Assembly: GCA_961205875.1 (NCBI GenBank)
Contig: OY540813.1
Coordinates: 21,733,001 to 21,797,000 of the forward strand
DNA length: 64,000 nt
DNA from: Sialis fuliginosa
Lineage: Eukaryota; Arthropoda; Insecta; Megaloptera; Sialidae
Direction: 5' to 3'
This document shows positions 24,268-38,189 of the stretch, one piece after another; the stretch's first letter is position 1, and every line of letters begins with the position of its first letter. Below the pieces are notes generated by a model. That model saw only the letters and a program-made list of their open reading frames with translations. It was not told where the DNA came from and did no database searches. A program made the position numbers and the translations under genes.

Positions 24268-24316
24268 ATGCACCATCCGATTCAAATGAAACCAGCAGAT
24301 AGTGAAAACAGAAATG
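24268..24316 (+). CDS. bru1: Bruno/CELF1-2 family RNA-binding protein, 49-nt exon (end of RRM1)
   Basis: The exon encodes MHHPIQMKPADSENRN plus the first base of the next codon. It is preceded by TTGTTTCAG and followed by the GTATGT donor. It corresponds to the last strand of RRM1 and the short inter-RRM linker. CELF1 reads MHHPIQMKPADSEKNN at this place, and its exon is also 49 nt. The exon enters in phase 0 and leaves in phase 1, which fits the 83-nt exon before it and the RRM2 exon after it. There are two huge introns around it (23.4 and 28.5 kb), so this tiny exon depends on precise exon definition. Confidence 0.95.
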
Positions 24317-27300
24317 GTATGTAAAAAAATTAAATATTAATAAAAATAAATTACTAACGTTGTATTCGTTATTATGAACATTTATATAATTTATAATACC
24401 TAATAGTATTTGTACTGTATCTGGAAAATTAATTGTTTAAATCACGATACACATGTATTTTTATTTTAACCGGAAATTCAATTTTATTATATTATAAAAT
24501 AAGCACTTACGCAGATTAACGTATGCAGGCCCGTTGCGAATTACATCGGCGTGCAAGGTAAACTTCATATTAGCGCCCTCCCAACCTATTGGTCTGAAAC
24601 AATATACCCCAAAAACTTATTTATAGAAACTTGACAACTTCGTTCCCCTTATTCCCCCTTAGCGGTTGTTTTTTAGAAAATTCCTTCTAAGCGAGTGCTT
24701 ACATCATAAAAGAAAAACACCCCTACAGTTATTGGAATAAGTTTCATATATATTATAGAGCATTCTATATAGTGCATTTCTTCTGTAAAGTATTAGTTTT
24801 AAATTATTATTAATAATCACATTATTATGACATTAAATAATTGAGAGTTAGTATTTTATAAGATACTATACATACATATTATGCTATGTAATACTGTATA
24901 AAAAAAATTAAAAAAACAATGTTACAATTATACCAATGTATTTTTAGTTGACATAGTTAATACAAAATAGCATTCAATAAACATTTACAATAGAACTTAT
25001 TATTATAACAAATATTTGTATAAGTTAATAGTTTGACATTGGAATTCATGCATTTACGTAAATTGTTGTTATTATTTGAAATCATTTCAGAAATATAAAA
25101 TAAATCATGACATGTAGGTATTCATTTTCATTATGTTGAATTTAAATTTTGCCAGTCTTCTTTTGTTTCGTTAATTATTATATATAATTTAAATTTTATG
25201 TTAATCGACATAATTTCCAGACATAATTATTCTTTTGCGTTAAAATGCAGACATTTATAACAAATATAGATGTTACACAATATCGCGGCATTGACATATG
25301 TACATTTTATTTGTTTAAAAGATTGCGTTGTTTACTCAATGTAAGCAATTTCTGTTCTCACAACAACAAAACTTGCACAGATTATCTCAAATTACAACGA
25401 TAACGCGCTATGATTTTTTTCCCACCAGCAGTAATTGAAGACTCAGCATTTCCTTTTTATCACGACGCAATGGGAATGTCGCGCGCAATTGCGATTATCA
25501 TTTATTTATTTAAGTAATACATATATTAATAGCTATTTGTTTATTAGGTATGTTGATATTGAGGTTAAGAATTTATTTATTTATAGCAGTGGATGTTTGG
25601 AATTGTTGGAATATTAAATAAAGGAAGTTTCAGATGTATAACAAGCAACCTAGTCCGTAATACGAAACCGTTACCAAAATTGATGGCGGCCATCTTTTAT
25701 CAAATATGTAATTTTCATCATTTTCAATCCGCGTCGCATATATGCAACTATGCTTTAAATTAAAATTGAATTTAGTCTATATAAGAGAGATGATGGTTCC
25801 AAATACACGTTTCTTTGTTAATCAATTATCACTGAAATAAATAATTTATACATACGTAAGGTAGTTATCCTAGATCTTTCCTTGTCTAAAGTTAGAATGT
25901 TATGTAATTGTAATTGAATTATAAATTACAAATCTCAGCACGTTGGTTTGATAATTTTATTGTAATTGTTTTAGTATGTTTTTATTTTTATTTTTTAGCT
26001 TTTGCCAGTAGGTTGTAATGAACTTAATTAAGTTATATTTATAACTAAAGAAAACCAGGACTTTTTTCTACGTAAAGTAGCTCCCGATCGATATTCTTCA
26101 ATGTACAATTTTTGTTAATCATTATCCTAGCTGTTCAAACGATATATTATTATCTTATCATAAAGAAATAACTGTTATACTATTTTTGTTTTTCAAGCTG
26201 ATAAAAACTACTGGTAGTTTTTAGTAAAGTTTTTTTATTGGTTTTGTTTTGTAAAGATAGTTTTCAAACCCTGATAAAAAATCAAAAACATTCTTTAAGG
26301 CACTGTTTATGATCCAGGAAAACTTTTGTTTGTTATTTAAAAAGTATACCAACTAAACAAAATCGGATATATTACGATAAAATCTGGACTCTGTTGGCGA
26401 TAGTTTTTTTTAACACATAAAACTGCGTAATACTTCACGAAAATATATGTGTATTGTACTTTTTGGCAAAGTTCAAAAAGAAAATACACCTTTTTGTCTA
26501 CAAACTTGAGATATTTTATAACTCTATTGATCATTTTGAAGTACGATATATTTTAATTTGCACAAAAAAAATGTATCTTATCAAAGTGTATATCATAGAC
26601 AATGATTGAATAATCACTCATATTTTCTCTATAGTCCCGTTTTTCATCAATAAATATCGAAGTTACAGGCGTGGAAATTTTCATAGAAATATGCAGTTTT
26701 TCTACTTTTGGCAGTTAAATAATTTTTAGTGTTTCGTACCGAAATCAGAAAAAATAACTCTTGGTATCAAATGAAAGCTGACAATTCAAGTTAATTTAAT
26801 ACATAAACGTTTGAAAATTATTATTAAAATCTTCGTTTGACATATTATCAAAAAAAAACGTAAAAATAATTACATATCTCCGAAATTAGTAATATATGGA
26901 CCGAGATCACATGAAAAAGCAAATTTAAAATACGTTGAGCTACCACCTTTTCGATAATATTTAAATTGCTATATACCTACTTGGTACTGTATTTTTTTAT
27001 ATAAATTGATTCTTAACTTTGTTCAATGTTTAAAATCTAATTATAATGTTTGTGTCAAATAAATTTAAAAACAATACGGTAGGGAAACTAATATCTACGC
27101 GAAGCTCAGCTCATTTTTTTAAATTTTAAATTATATTTATTTAAAATAAACTATTTAGTAGGTACCGCATTCGGTTCGTCCTAACAGTTGTTTTTAATAT
27201 GCTCCTTTAGCAATTTTCTTAAATAATCCGAATCGTTGATCTTTATTTTTGTTTACTTTGCTTGAATTCTTTGACCACGTCGCGTCGGTCTCGTTAATCG

Positions 27301-27899
27301 GAAACCACAGTGCGTCAAACTTAATCGAGAAAAGGTACGTTTTGTCGTTTACTTGGGGACTTTATTGCGTACGAGAAACACTCCCGACTTCCAAGCCAGG
27401 TCTTTGTATCAAAACAGTAGCGCAGCTACTGTATATTTTAAACACCAATTTTCAATTTCATTTAAACGTGTTTTTCACTCATTGCAAAGTAATTTTGCTT
27501 TCCATTTATTGTTAGTACTATCTTATTGTTAGGTTGATAACAGTGCTGTGTTCGTGCTACGTACAAATTCTAACAATACTGAAATTTTATCCCCAAAGTG
27601 TAGTACATTCTAAATACCACTGATCCGATATTGATGGAACTTTCACCACTTGATACCCTAATAACCTAGAATGTATTATACGTGTAAAAGAAAATTCACG
27701 ATGTTTTATAAAAAAATGTTTAAAAACGAAAAGCTTTCAATTTCAAAATAACCATCCCCCCACGAATTTCACGATTCAAATAAAGTAGATAATCTAAAAA
27801 TCTGAAGCAGTAGTAAAATACATTTACCACTTCAAAACACAAATCATATTCAAAATTATCTACTTGTTCATTGCATTTTTATAAACCGTATATAGTAAG

Positions 27900-28256
27900 G
27901 GGTACACCGATATGTTGAAAAGGTCGGGTTGTCACAAATGCGATGGGGGGGGGGGGATACACGGTAAAGTAGCTGACCGTCACGTGCACTGTGTGACATG
28001 TGCGTTGTTCACTCACACACACATACATGCATACACACCGAATGAACGAACAGCGGCGACGGCCCCAATGACGGATTTGCTGACTCAGAGTGTCCGGGGA
28101 TCGCGCCTCGGTCAGCAACATCACCGACCGACCGAGCTAGTTACCCTTCAACCAGATAAGTACGTATACGTACACACATACGCACACACAAACACACATC
28201 CGCTAATACAGACTAATCTCTTGACTACATGCACACTTGCACACGTATACCTATAA
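27900..28256. other. GC-raised patch with CA repeats
   Basis: It includes a G10 run at 27945, a patch with CAGCGGCGACGGCCCC, an AP-1-like TGACTCA at 28081 and CACACA-rich flanks. Open frames on both strands are driven by the CA tracts. It may be a regulatory element, but there is no direct evidence. Confidence 0.3.
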
Positions 28257-28676
28257 TAAAGATTAGGTAAATTGGTGGGATGTATTTTATCTGCGCGTGC
28301 CGAAAGAAATTAATCGTACGGAAAGATTTTCAGGCTTCCGCTGTCTTCTGAGTAATTTTATTTTTTTAAATACCTAGAATAGTAGTTTGTCTTGTATTCT
28401 GGTTAAAAACATGGTTATAATAAATAGTACATATTTTTTTCAATTACATTTACACTGATTTTCTTTCTACAGGATGTCAAATCGTTCTGAATTTGTTTTC
28501 TAAATATGGTGTACACCAACCACCACTACTTTTAGATCGTTGATTTCTACTTCTATTATTTTTTTACTTACCATTTTTTTATACCAGGCATAAATATTTT
28601 ATGTACATAGTTATGTACGGCTATTTCTTGAATACGATTTTGTAACCATTTATTTCTATAATAAAACATTTCACTT

Positions 28677-28805
28677 AGCCTAACAGTTCCAGACTGTTAG
28701 GCTCCTGATGAGGACTTCTTGTGAAGTCATTGTTTTATTGTGGTTAAGGTGTATAATTTTAGTTTAAGTGACTAAGAAACCACAGTTTCTCCGTTTTTCA
28801 AGTAA
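28677..28805 (+). repeat. second copy of the hammerhead-like repeat (partial)
   Basis: It shares CCAGACTG, TTAGGCTCCTGATGAGGACT and CATTGTTTTATTGTGGTTAA with 1190-1270, and AGTGACTAAGAAACCAC with the inverse of 1100-1120. Here the stem GACTTC-TTGT-GAAGTC is perfect, but the segment that would carry the second box and cleavage triplet is absent. Confidence 0.6.
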
Positions 28806-28821
28806 TAAAACATTTAACCAT

Positions 28822-29235
28822 TCATTCATCTACCCTTAAACACAGTAGCTTAAAAAATTCAAATTAATTTTTATAGGTTTAGTACATATAACTTTAATAT
28901 ACATATATAATATAATATATAAATATAATATATATATTATATATATATAATATATAATATAATATAATATATAAATTATATATATTAAATTATATAATTT
29001 AATATAATATAACACTTTAATATTTCGCAGATAATGAGTTGTAATTGGTCTCATTGGATCCAGTGGGAAAAATTCCTACACCATTGTACTACACCCTAGA
29101 TCTCCTACACTGTAGATGGTTTCATATAGTTCCAATTATAATAAAACTAGTCTTAATCCTCCATCCCTCAACCCTTAAATACAGTAGCATAAAAATTGTC
29201 AAGCTAATTTTTAAAGGGGACCTAATTAATATTCA
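28822..29235 (+). repeat. two copies of a short interspersed repeat around an AT-palindromic tract
   Basis: CCCTTAAACACAGTAGCTTA at about 28835 and CCCTTAAATACAGTAGCATA at about 29169 head two copies of a roughly 90-bp unit, with a third at 40200-40290. The DNA between (28892-29010) is almost pure TA/TATAAT and self-complementary. Confidence 0.65.
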
Positions 29236-30891
29236 ATAATCTAGCATTTTTTCTATAATAAAAAAGTGACAATACACGTGGGTATTTCTACTTTATTAGT
29301 TGAAACACAGTTACTACTTTTACCCCTGTCTCTTTATTTTATTTATTTTTTTATAAATAAAATTTAAATATATAATTACAGGAAGTTTTTTGGTAACCCG
29401 AACCTGAATTTAATAAAAAAAATCCGGTTCTTAAAGCGAAATAATTTAATAAACAATTTAATGTACTTTTGAACCCATTAAAATTTAAACATCACATATT
29501 TCATTATTGCTTCAGAGGCCATAAACTCAAATGTCTAAATATGTTTACACAGAAACTTCTACATAGGTAGTAAAATTATACTTTACAAAAAACCCACCTA
29601 CTAAAACGCCGTATGCATGCAAATATAATTTCATTGTGCTTGTTATATTATAAATAAATACACATATACGCACACACATGTCTGGTGTAAGTGTTTTTGC
29701 TCTCCAGAGATGATTTATTAACAATCCTGCAGGAATTTCGTTAAGTGTGGATTTATTTTTGGACGTTGATTGTACGCCACAGTTCGCTTTTATTGATGTA
29801 TGTACGCTGGCAATGCACGAGAGTTAATTATAGAATTCGTTTGATTTAAGAAAATTGATTTTGTAATCATATTATGAACGGTTATAAATAAATCCACCTA
29901 TTGATGTTTATATTTTGTTAATTGTTACGTGGTATACAAAAATTGAGCTATGAATTACTATTTGCGATCACTAATTTGGCTATCAAAATACTAGTCCAGT
30001 CGGCAGACAATTTCGTATATAGGGGTGGCGATAGAAAAAAATTACGGAGTACATTTTTTTCAAGAAATTGGTAGATTCTGATGTATAGAACATTAAGACG
30101 ATAACTTTTCCCCATGCATAACTTTCTAAGGGCTTACAAAGCTGTCTAAAATCAGTTATTTGGGAATTACACTGAAACTGTCAGTTTTAGGATAAAATAT
30201 GTAGGTTTTATAAATCTTAAAGCTGATAAATTTTCGAACAAAATGATGTTTTTAAAAATTATATACCATAAATAATTATTGAAGTAGAGCTCGCAAAATA
30301 ATCATTTAGCGACGTGTAGTTTGGAAACTAACATTAAGCCTAAAATATAGAATTCCGTACAACCGCTGTATTAAATACTTATGTCTTTTATTAAATTTTA
30401 AATTGAAATGTTAAGTTATAATAGAGAAACAAGTGCCCTAAATAATGAATTATTTCTAATGTCGATATCTCGAAAAATGTTTGAGTTATATAAGTACTCA
30501 AAATTATTCATGTTTTTTGACGACCGCCGAGAAAATCTTCTACACCGAATACATTTTTTTCTTAAGTTATCAATTAATATTTTTGAATCGGGACGAAAAA
30601 TTATATTTTTTTGTGATAAATCAAAAATTTTAGGTATTGTTTATAGTTTGTGACAGAGTTTTAAATACAATAGTGTTGTACATTGTACATCGCCTGTGTA
30701 TAAGAATCGAACTTTGATTAATAATAACATAAAAATGAGACATGAAGAATTTTAAAATAAATTTTACGGAATATCATTAGAATTGTGAATATCCATGTAT
30801 GTAAATTTCAGATCGATTTAACTATTTTGATTTCGATAGCCAACCTCTTTTATATGATAGTAGTTATAAAGTATGTTATATTTTTATAACT

Positions 30892-30930
30892 ATTTCATAT
30901 ACATCCTATTAAATAGGATGTATATGAAAT
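30892..30930. repeat. perfect 19-bp inverted repeat with 1-nt spacer
   Basis: ATTTCATATACATCCTATT is followed after one A by its exact inverse complement. As RNA this forms a hairpin of 17 to 19 pairs. It is too short for a typical microRNA precursor. Confidence 0.9.
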
Positions 30931-32105
30931 ACCTTTACTTTTCTACTAACCATTATTTTCTAATCGTTGTAAATTACACCAGCTTATATTATAAGACTAT
31001 TATTATTTGTAATAACATTACAAATTACAATGCATGGATATTTTATTAATACATTGTCAATGAATTGTATGTCCATAGTTCATGCATCGATCATTTTCAC
31101 TAATAACAATAGTGACACTTTTGTGTGTGTGTGTGTTTGAATATGTAATATATCGTGGTTGCAGTTATGTTATGCTACGCAGACAGCCATATTTATTATT
31201 AACTTTATCTATGATAAAGCATTGGTAGCAGTATGGGCGATATCTGTCTTTGTGCATACATACTTGTATATGTGTTAGGGTCTTCCAAAATACATGCGCT
31301 TAATTGATTGAACTACAGTTCGTTCTTGTAAAATCAAATTATATAAGTTCAGAAAAATATTTAACAAAATTAAGTTTTACAAACGCCAAAAAAGAAAGAA
31401 GAACTAACCGTGTTTATTTATCAAATAAACTATTGAAATTTCTGATTATTATATTTATTATTATTTATATTGTTATTATATAGAATCTAATATACAAACA
31501 GTTTTGTCAGATCGAAAAAAGTCAATAATGTGCGGGTTCTGCCAATCGATATTAATGAAACTATTTTTCCTAAAATTGCACATATTAATCTCTATTTTTC
31601 ATCAATTATAGTGTCGATGTTACAAGCGTGGAAATTTTAACACACGACTTTTCGTGTTTTTAATATTATATATAAGGGAAAAATATGTATTTATTTTCGA
31701 AATCAATTCAACAAGACTCGTATTATTACCTAACCTCCCTTAAATTATACTTCCTAAACATATAAATCTAACTTAAAGTATATTAAAAGGAAATATCACA
31801 CCCAGTTTTATCAAATTCTGTTATTGGTACCAGCCATGTAAATCTCCAAATTGACCAATCAGCAAAACCCAGCATTTGCTATTTAATAGATATTTACCAA
31901 GCTGTCAACACAAACAAACTGGTAACTTACAATTAGATAGAAAAAATCAGGCATTCATATAAACCAAAAATAGTTAAACTTCGAACAAGTTGATAGTTTA
32001 ATATTTGTGGAGGTAGAGGGGAAATATACTTTCAGAGAGGTTTTTAGTCAGGACACACGTTTCGGGAAGCTCTACTGTATATAAAAAAGTTAAAATTTTC
32101 ACCAC

Positions 32106-32648
32106 CCCGAGCAGAAATTTGTTAAGGCTGGAGTCCGGGTCGGATCCGGCCAGCCCTAAACTTGATCCGAACCGGATCCAAAATGTAACGCCTGTTCGCA
32201 TCCGTACAGGATCAGGTTTTCCTGATCTGAACTTTATCATGACTAGGGCTGGCCGGATCCGACTCTGAACTGATTAATCAAATCCGACCCTGATCGGGCA
32301 GTTCTATTCGTGCCTGATCAGGTTACTAAATTTAAAAAAAACATCGAGGGGGAGTCCCGTTCAATCAGGTCTACGTATTTTTTTCCACTGTTATATCTGG
32401 CAACCATATCAGGCCCGGATAAGTTAAAACATGGAATGCCTTAATACGGTTAATCGTATCAGGGCCGGATGAGTTAAGACATAGAATGCCTTAAGAGGGT
32501 TGAAATACAATTCTCCTTATCCTAATAGGTCATTCCATATCAGAACTTAATCAGGTTCACATCTGAATGCCTGAATAGGGCTGTTCGTAATGGATCCTGA
32601 TCCGGCCCTGACTGTATTCCGGCTTGCCGTAACAAATTTCTGCTCGGG
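32106..32648. mobile_element. 543-bp foldback element with CCCGAGCAGAAATTTGTTA ends
   Basis: The terminal inverted repeats agree over CCCGAGCAGAAATTTGTTA and then GGC. The interior is dominated by GGATCCGGCC/CTGATC(A)GG motifs in both orientations and by a 50-bp tandem pair at 32406-32505 (TATCAGGSCCGGATRAGTTA). GC content is far above the flanks. I could not fix a target duplication, so the superfamily is not assigned. Open frames here have repeat composition. Confidence 0.75.
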
Positions 32649-35600
32649 ACGTTTTTAATTTTGAATTTTATATATCGATATGTTGCTAGTCAAGGGTATT
32701 CACATAATATTGTATAATAGTTAAAATTTGTAAACCCCTATTGCGTGTGTGTGTGTGTGTGTATGATAGTGTTTACAAAGTTATTAGTCAGCTCATTTAT
32801 AGTGAGCGCCCCCACCCCCCGCGACTGTTTAACACTCCCGTCACACGGTCATGTCGTGAAACAACCGTTCGTTTGTTAGCAGGTGTTTGCCGATGATATT
32901 TTCCCAACAGTAACTAATATAATTTGCTTATTGTACTCATTAGCAGAGTGCTTGTGTGTGGTGGTGTTATTACGTCAGAATGAAGTTGAAAGTAAACTCG
33001 CAATAGACACGTGATTATTGTTATCTTTATTTTCCCTACAATACCCATACAAAAAAATTAATTTCGTTATTTATAGGTATCGTTTGTTTTGGACGATTGT
33101 TTTTAACCCTTCATCTATCATCTTTTAAACCCAAACCAATTGTTTGGAGATTACAAATTTTAAAAATTATGCAAAAATTATATACCTATATACCTACTTT
33201 TTATACTTCGATAGGTAGTTACCTACTAGAATAAATTAAATCGATTTTTTGCAAAAAAAGTCGGTACATAAATTTAACTATGTGTCTTCAAATGACAGAC
33301 AAAGGGTTAAGAATCTAAGTTCATTAGGACATTAAGAAGCGGTGAGGAGAGAATTCAATCGTAAATTATAAAGTCGTTTATTATAATTAGTTTTCTATGT
33401 ATTTTAGCGAAAAAAAAACAACTTTAAAGTTCTCAAAAATGACATAATGGCAGCCAAAAAGGCTAGATATCGATCTCGTTTTTCGTCTCACCGCGCTAAT
33501 TTAATGTCTTACAGTATTGCACATTATGCAATATGTCAAGTGGTTGCATGCAATTTTCTCAATTGATATACGGGTAATCCCCGTTTAACAAGGCATGTGT
33601 ACAACATAGTTTTGTAAATTTTAGAAATAAAAACCTGATTTATCAATAAACGTCTTGAACTATCGTATAAATGTATATCTAATACCCCATTTAATATTCC
33701 TGTTAATTAACAAATAGATATTTATTTTATTTATAATACCGAAAATACATAAAAATTTTTTTGTAAAAACTTGAGATGCGAGTAAAAGCAACCATATGTG
33801 ATAGTGGTTGGGATGGGTTGGAGGGGGGCGGTAGTTAATAGATGTCATCGATCTATTTACTAGTTGTTGGAATGAGCGGGTACTGTTCTGGTTTGTACTT
33901 ATAACCGTAAGGTCACAGGAGTCCAGTTAGTGCGCGGTGCCAGAAACTTGCTCCAGTTACCTTAACGCCATGTTTGCGAAACCTGTGTAGAAGCGTATTT
34001 ATTTACGACAAACACAATGTTTATTTTATCCATTAGTTACAATATAGGTACAGTATCTAATGCCCATTTTCACCAATCTGTTTGTGCTAACAACTTAGTA
34101 CCCGCATCAGTTGAATAACAAATACTGGAATCTTATTGGACAATTTGGAGAATTACAAGGCTCTTAGAAATAACAAGGTAAAAATGAGGGTAAGCACAAG
34201 AACTACCGGAAATCGAAAATATTTTACACCTGAAGAAATATCTAGTTGTATAATACCATATTAAAAATTATTAAATGTATACTTTTCATAATAAGCAAAT
34301 GAAGGAATTTTTGTCTGTACCGACTTGACACGAACACTTCTAAACTAATTTTAATTGAACTTTCATTGTCCGAAAACCTAAGACCTTAGAATACAATGAG
34401 AACAAACTTCAATTCATATTTTTTTAATAAATATATCTAAGTATATAATATATGATAAGAAAAATAAAATGTAGGGTTGAAATAAGGTTAATGCAACCCT
34501 TATCGCTAATATTATATATTCTGTATCTTACCTTTTTGATGGAGCGGATTGACGACCTACTATTAAACTATCGTAATAGGTACCTACCTTCATATTTATT
34601 TATAAATCAGAGTTTCTAAATATTTTAACCACAAATGAAAATAGAGTGGCAGCGTATTTTAATTGCCCAAGCGATTCAGGGCTTGTATAATAATAAATAT
34701 TATTATTCAATATTCAATAATTTATTTGTACGCATCGACAAATTATGGTATACAAAACATCACATACATCAAGAGTTAAACAAATAAATAAATACAGTAC
34801 AGTACTATTTACTACTGAATTAAATTGAAGGCCATTAAAGGTAATAAGATTTTAAATACTTTGATTTTGGTCATATTGAAATCAGACGGACTTTCTGAGG
34901 TATGAATTGGTTAGTAGGTAGTAAATAAAGTATTTAAACTAATTTAAAGCTTTTAAGAGATGGCAAACTGCTTCGATTACATAAAAAAAATAATAGATCG
35001 TTATTAATTTCACCCTGGTATTGCATTACCCCACTTTACCCTAATTTTAATATTAATGTAATTAAGCCAGGAATAAAATTTTGGGCATAATTTTGTTCTT
35101 ACTTTTAAATTAAATTCTCGTCATTATAGGCATTTGTTTTTTTTGCGCGGAGTTCCACTAGAATTAATATTTCTTGTGTATTCGTTTTTGGTCATAGACT
35201 GACCTAAGATAACCTTCACACAAAGTGTTGATGTATGTACGAATATGCAGTCTTCAAGAACAATTAAATATTTATGATTTGCAAAATATTAATTAAAATT
35301 TACAGCACATTCAAACATAAAAGTAATGCGCCAAATGCCTTGCTTGGGTGCCCACGGGGTGGAAGATCCACCGCAGTTACAATAGGCAATAAAGTTACTA
35401 CTATTACCAAATGAAATATTATAAAATATACCTTCTACTTATTATTATGTGACTTACCGAAACGAAAAGGTTTTATTTTGTTTGTTATTATGTTTGTTTC
35501 GAATTAAAAAAATTATTGCAATTTAATGTATTTGTTTATGGGTGACATGTACACTTGAACATAAATTTTAATACTTTGCACTAAATTTTAACTTGTATAA

Positions 35601-35726
35601 AAATTAATAAAATCAATATTTATAAAAAGGGAAATTTAATTAATTATACATAAGCGAATATTTAATCGTTTTAAAGGGAGGGGGGGGGGGGTATGTAAGT
35701 CCCACTAACTGTCCTTGGTTAGGGTA

Positions 35727-35972
35727 ATCTATTGGGACGAAAGGAGGTTGGTTAGTTTTGATGAGGTTAAAATATATAAAATCACAATAAATACATTAAA
35801 AATATATAATAAATAGTCATCAAAAAATCACATTAATATTATATATATCAAATCTATTGGGGCGAAAGGAGGTTGGTTATATAGTTTTGGCTAGGTTAAA
35901 ATATAAAACAAACACAAAAATGACAATAAATAGATCAAAAATAATAATAATAAATAATCATCAAAAAATCAG
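35727..35972. repeat. 124-bp direct tandem duplication
   Basis: ATTGGG(A/G)CGAAAGGAGG at 35731 and 35855 starts two units, both ending near CATCAAAAAATCA. The copies have diverged, notably by small indels. A run of ten or more G lies just upstream at 35679-35690. Confidence 0.8.
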
Positions 35973-38189
35973 TGGTATCATTTTGTGCAAAGTAATAATT
36001 TTTAGTGGAAGCTATTTATTCAAAATGACATCATATGTTTTAAGTTCAATATATTTGTTTTATGTTGAATAATTTATTTTTCATGCAGTATATTTGTTAT
36101 TAGTGAAAACGATTTAAAAACAGTGCACTTAAATACAAGCCTTTTGATGCAAAATTGTTATAATAAAACTCATATAAGTATGTATTTGTTTTCTAATAAA
36201 CATATTTAACATTGTTATAAATTTGGAAGAGCTTAAAATCTATAAAGTTTGTGCTATCTATTGTTAGCGTTCTCAAGTGCAATTCAATATAAAATAATCA
36301 ATTAAACTGAAAAACTATTTGGTACGGGACACTAATACGCGAGACTCGACTTATCTAAAATTGCCTATGAAATATATAGTTAAAGGCTTAGATGTATTTT
36401 TAAGTACTCATCAGCTGTTTTATCAAAAAAAAATTAATAACTCTCTATTACATATGCAACCAACTTATGCTTTTATGTAATCTATTTTTATAATAATACC
36501 TAAACTGGTAAGTTCGGGCCGGTCCTGTATTCAAGAAATGATTCACGTATCAACCCTCTGCATAAATACAAAAACAAACCCACCGTGTGTCGTATCGGTA
36601 GATTAGATAAAATACATATATATATACATATACACAATACACATATATGTATGTTTTCAACGAGTCATCAAAAATACTACTAGAAAACAGAAAAACGCTG
36701 CAGTGTGCCTTTTATTATCTAGATTATGTAAACATACATACATACACATACCCGTTCGCATATCTTCAGACATGGTAGTACCGGACATAGATTATATATA
36801 CATATATATATAATATATATGTATGTATGCAGAGACAAACTGGGCAGGTAATAAATAGAAGGTATTGTACTCGGTACGTGACACACGCACACAAACACAC
36901 GCGTGCTCACGGTGTAGTATATTGGATTTTTAATGTACCATTAATCACGGTATTACTGACACAGGCAAACATATGATCAGCCCAAGTACTAAAATCGCAA
37001 GAGCGAGACGGAAACAATTCCCCCTCTCCTCCTTCTACAAAAAAACATACATCGTTTTCAAAAATAGGTTAGGGTTATAATATAGAATTTCACCCTTCTA
37101 TGTTACAGCGTCTACAGACAGACCAATAGAAACACATCATGGCGAATATAATTGATTCAGGAAAGTTCATATTGAATATTTCCATCAAAAAACGACTTAT
37201 TAATGCTTACCCGTCTAAGAAAGTAGATTTTCTTTTATAATGGAAAAATGAATAGATATTTTTGTTCTGTTATATGCAGATATCTATATATATTAATACG
37301 TGAACATCGAAAATTGCCGTACGTTTTTTTAGTATTAATTATATTATAAAAGAAGGTGAATGAAACTTATATCATTCCATAGATGTGCACAAAAAATCAT
37401 GTGTGTATGTTGCCATTAAGGCAGGTAAAATAAGTTAACATACACACATTATTTCCCCCTCTCACTCCATCAAGCGGCAAAAATAAATAGTTTTGGGTTT
37501 CGCGTTCAATTGCAGTGTTTTTTTTTTATTTAGAAATTTTTGTTATCAATAATAGCTTTTACGCTTAATAAGTAAGTTTCCAATTTTTATTTTATTAATT
37601 TTGAATTATAGTTACGATTTCGGTTAGTTTTATCTAAAAATAAACAGAAAATATTTTTGTATTATCTATTGCTGTTTTGAGAGATCTGTATATTAATAGG
37701 TGAACATCGACAATTGTTGTTAAGATTTCATCTAAACCGCAATAAGTACCTCTACGCTTTTCTTCAGTGCAATGTAAAGCCAGCAATTGAATGCGAAAGA
37801 AAGTCTTCTGTTCTTTGCACCCATTGAATTTTCCTTTCAGCGGCCCTGAACACACACACACACATGCAAAAAAAACTATCGTATTGATATGTGTACACAC
37901 TAACACACACACACATACATATCGCAACACCTTAGAATGCACATAGCGCACGCGGTGACAGATGTGTCAAGTTGTACCCACCACCACCACGCTTTTTTGT
38001 TGTTTATTTATGTTTTGGAACTTTATTATGATTGATTTTTATTATGAAAAGGGAGGGGGGTTAAAAGTATGTGACTGTATCACATTACATTTTACTTAAA
38101 TGTATTTGTTAAATAAAAAATACCAATTCAACGAGTAGATCGAAAAAAACAACTAGTATGGTGTAGAAACTGAGAATTATCCATAGATG

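Noticed and set aside
27249-27515. 88-codon frame in a GC-raised patch
   Set aside because: No recognisable motif, no ATG-supported start and no clear splice sites. I could not support a gene.
28705-28728. Functional hammerhead ribozyme in the second repeat copy
   Set aside because: The first box and stem are present, but the segment with the second box and cleavage triplet is missing.
28836-29054. Tyr/Ile-rich reverse frame
   Set aside because: It is a translation of the TA-rich palindromic tract.
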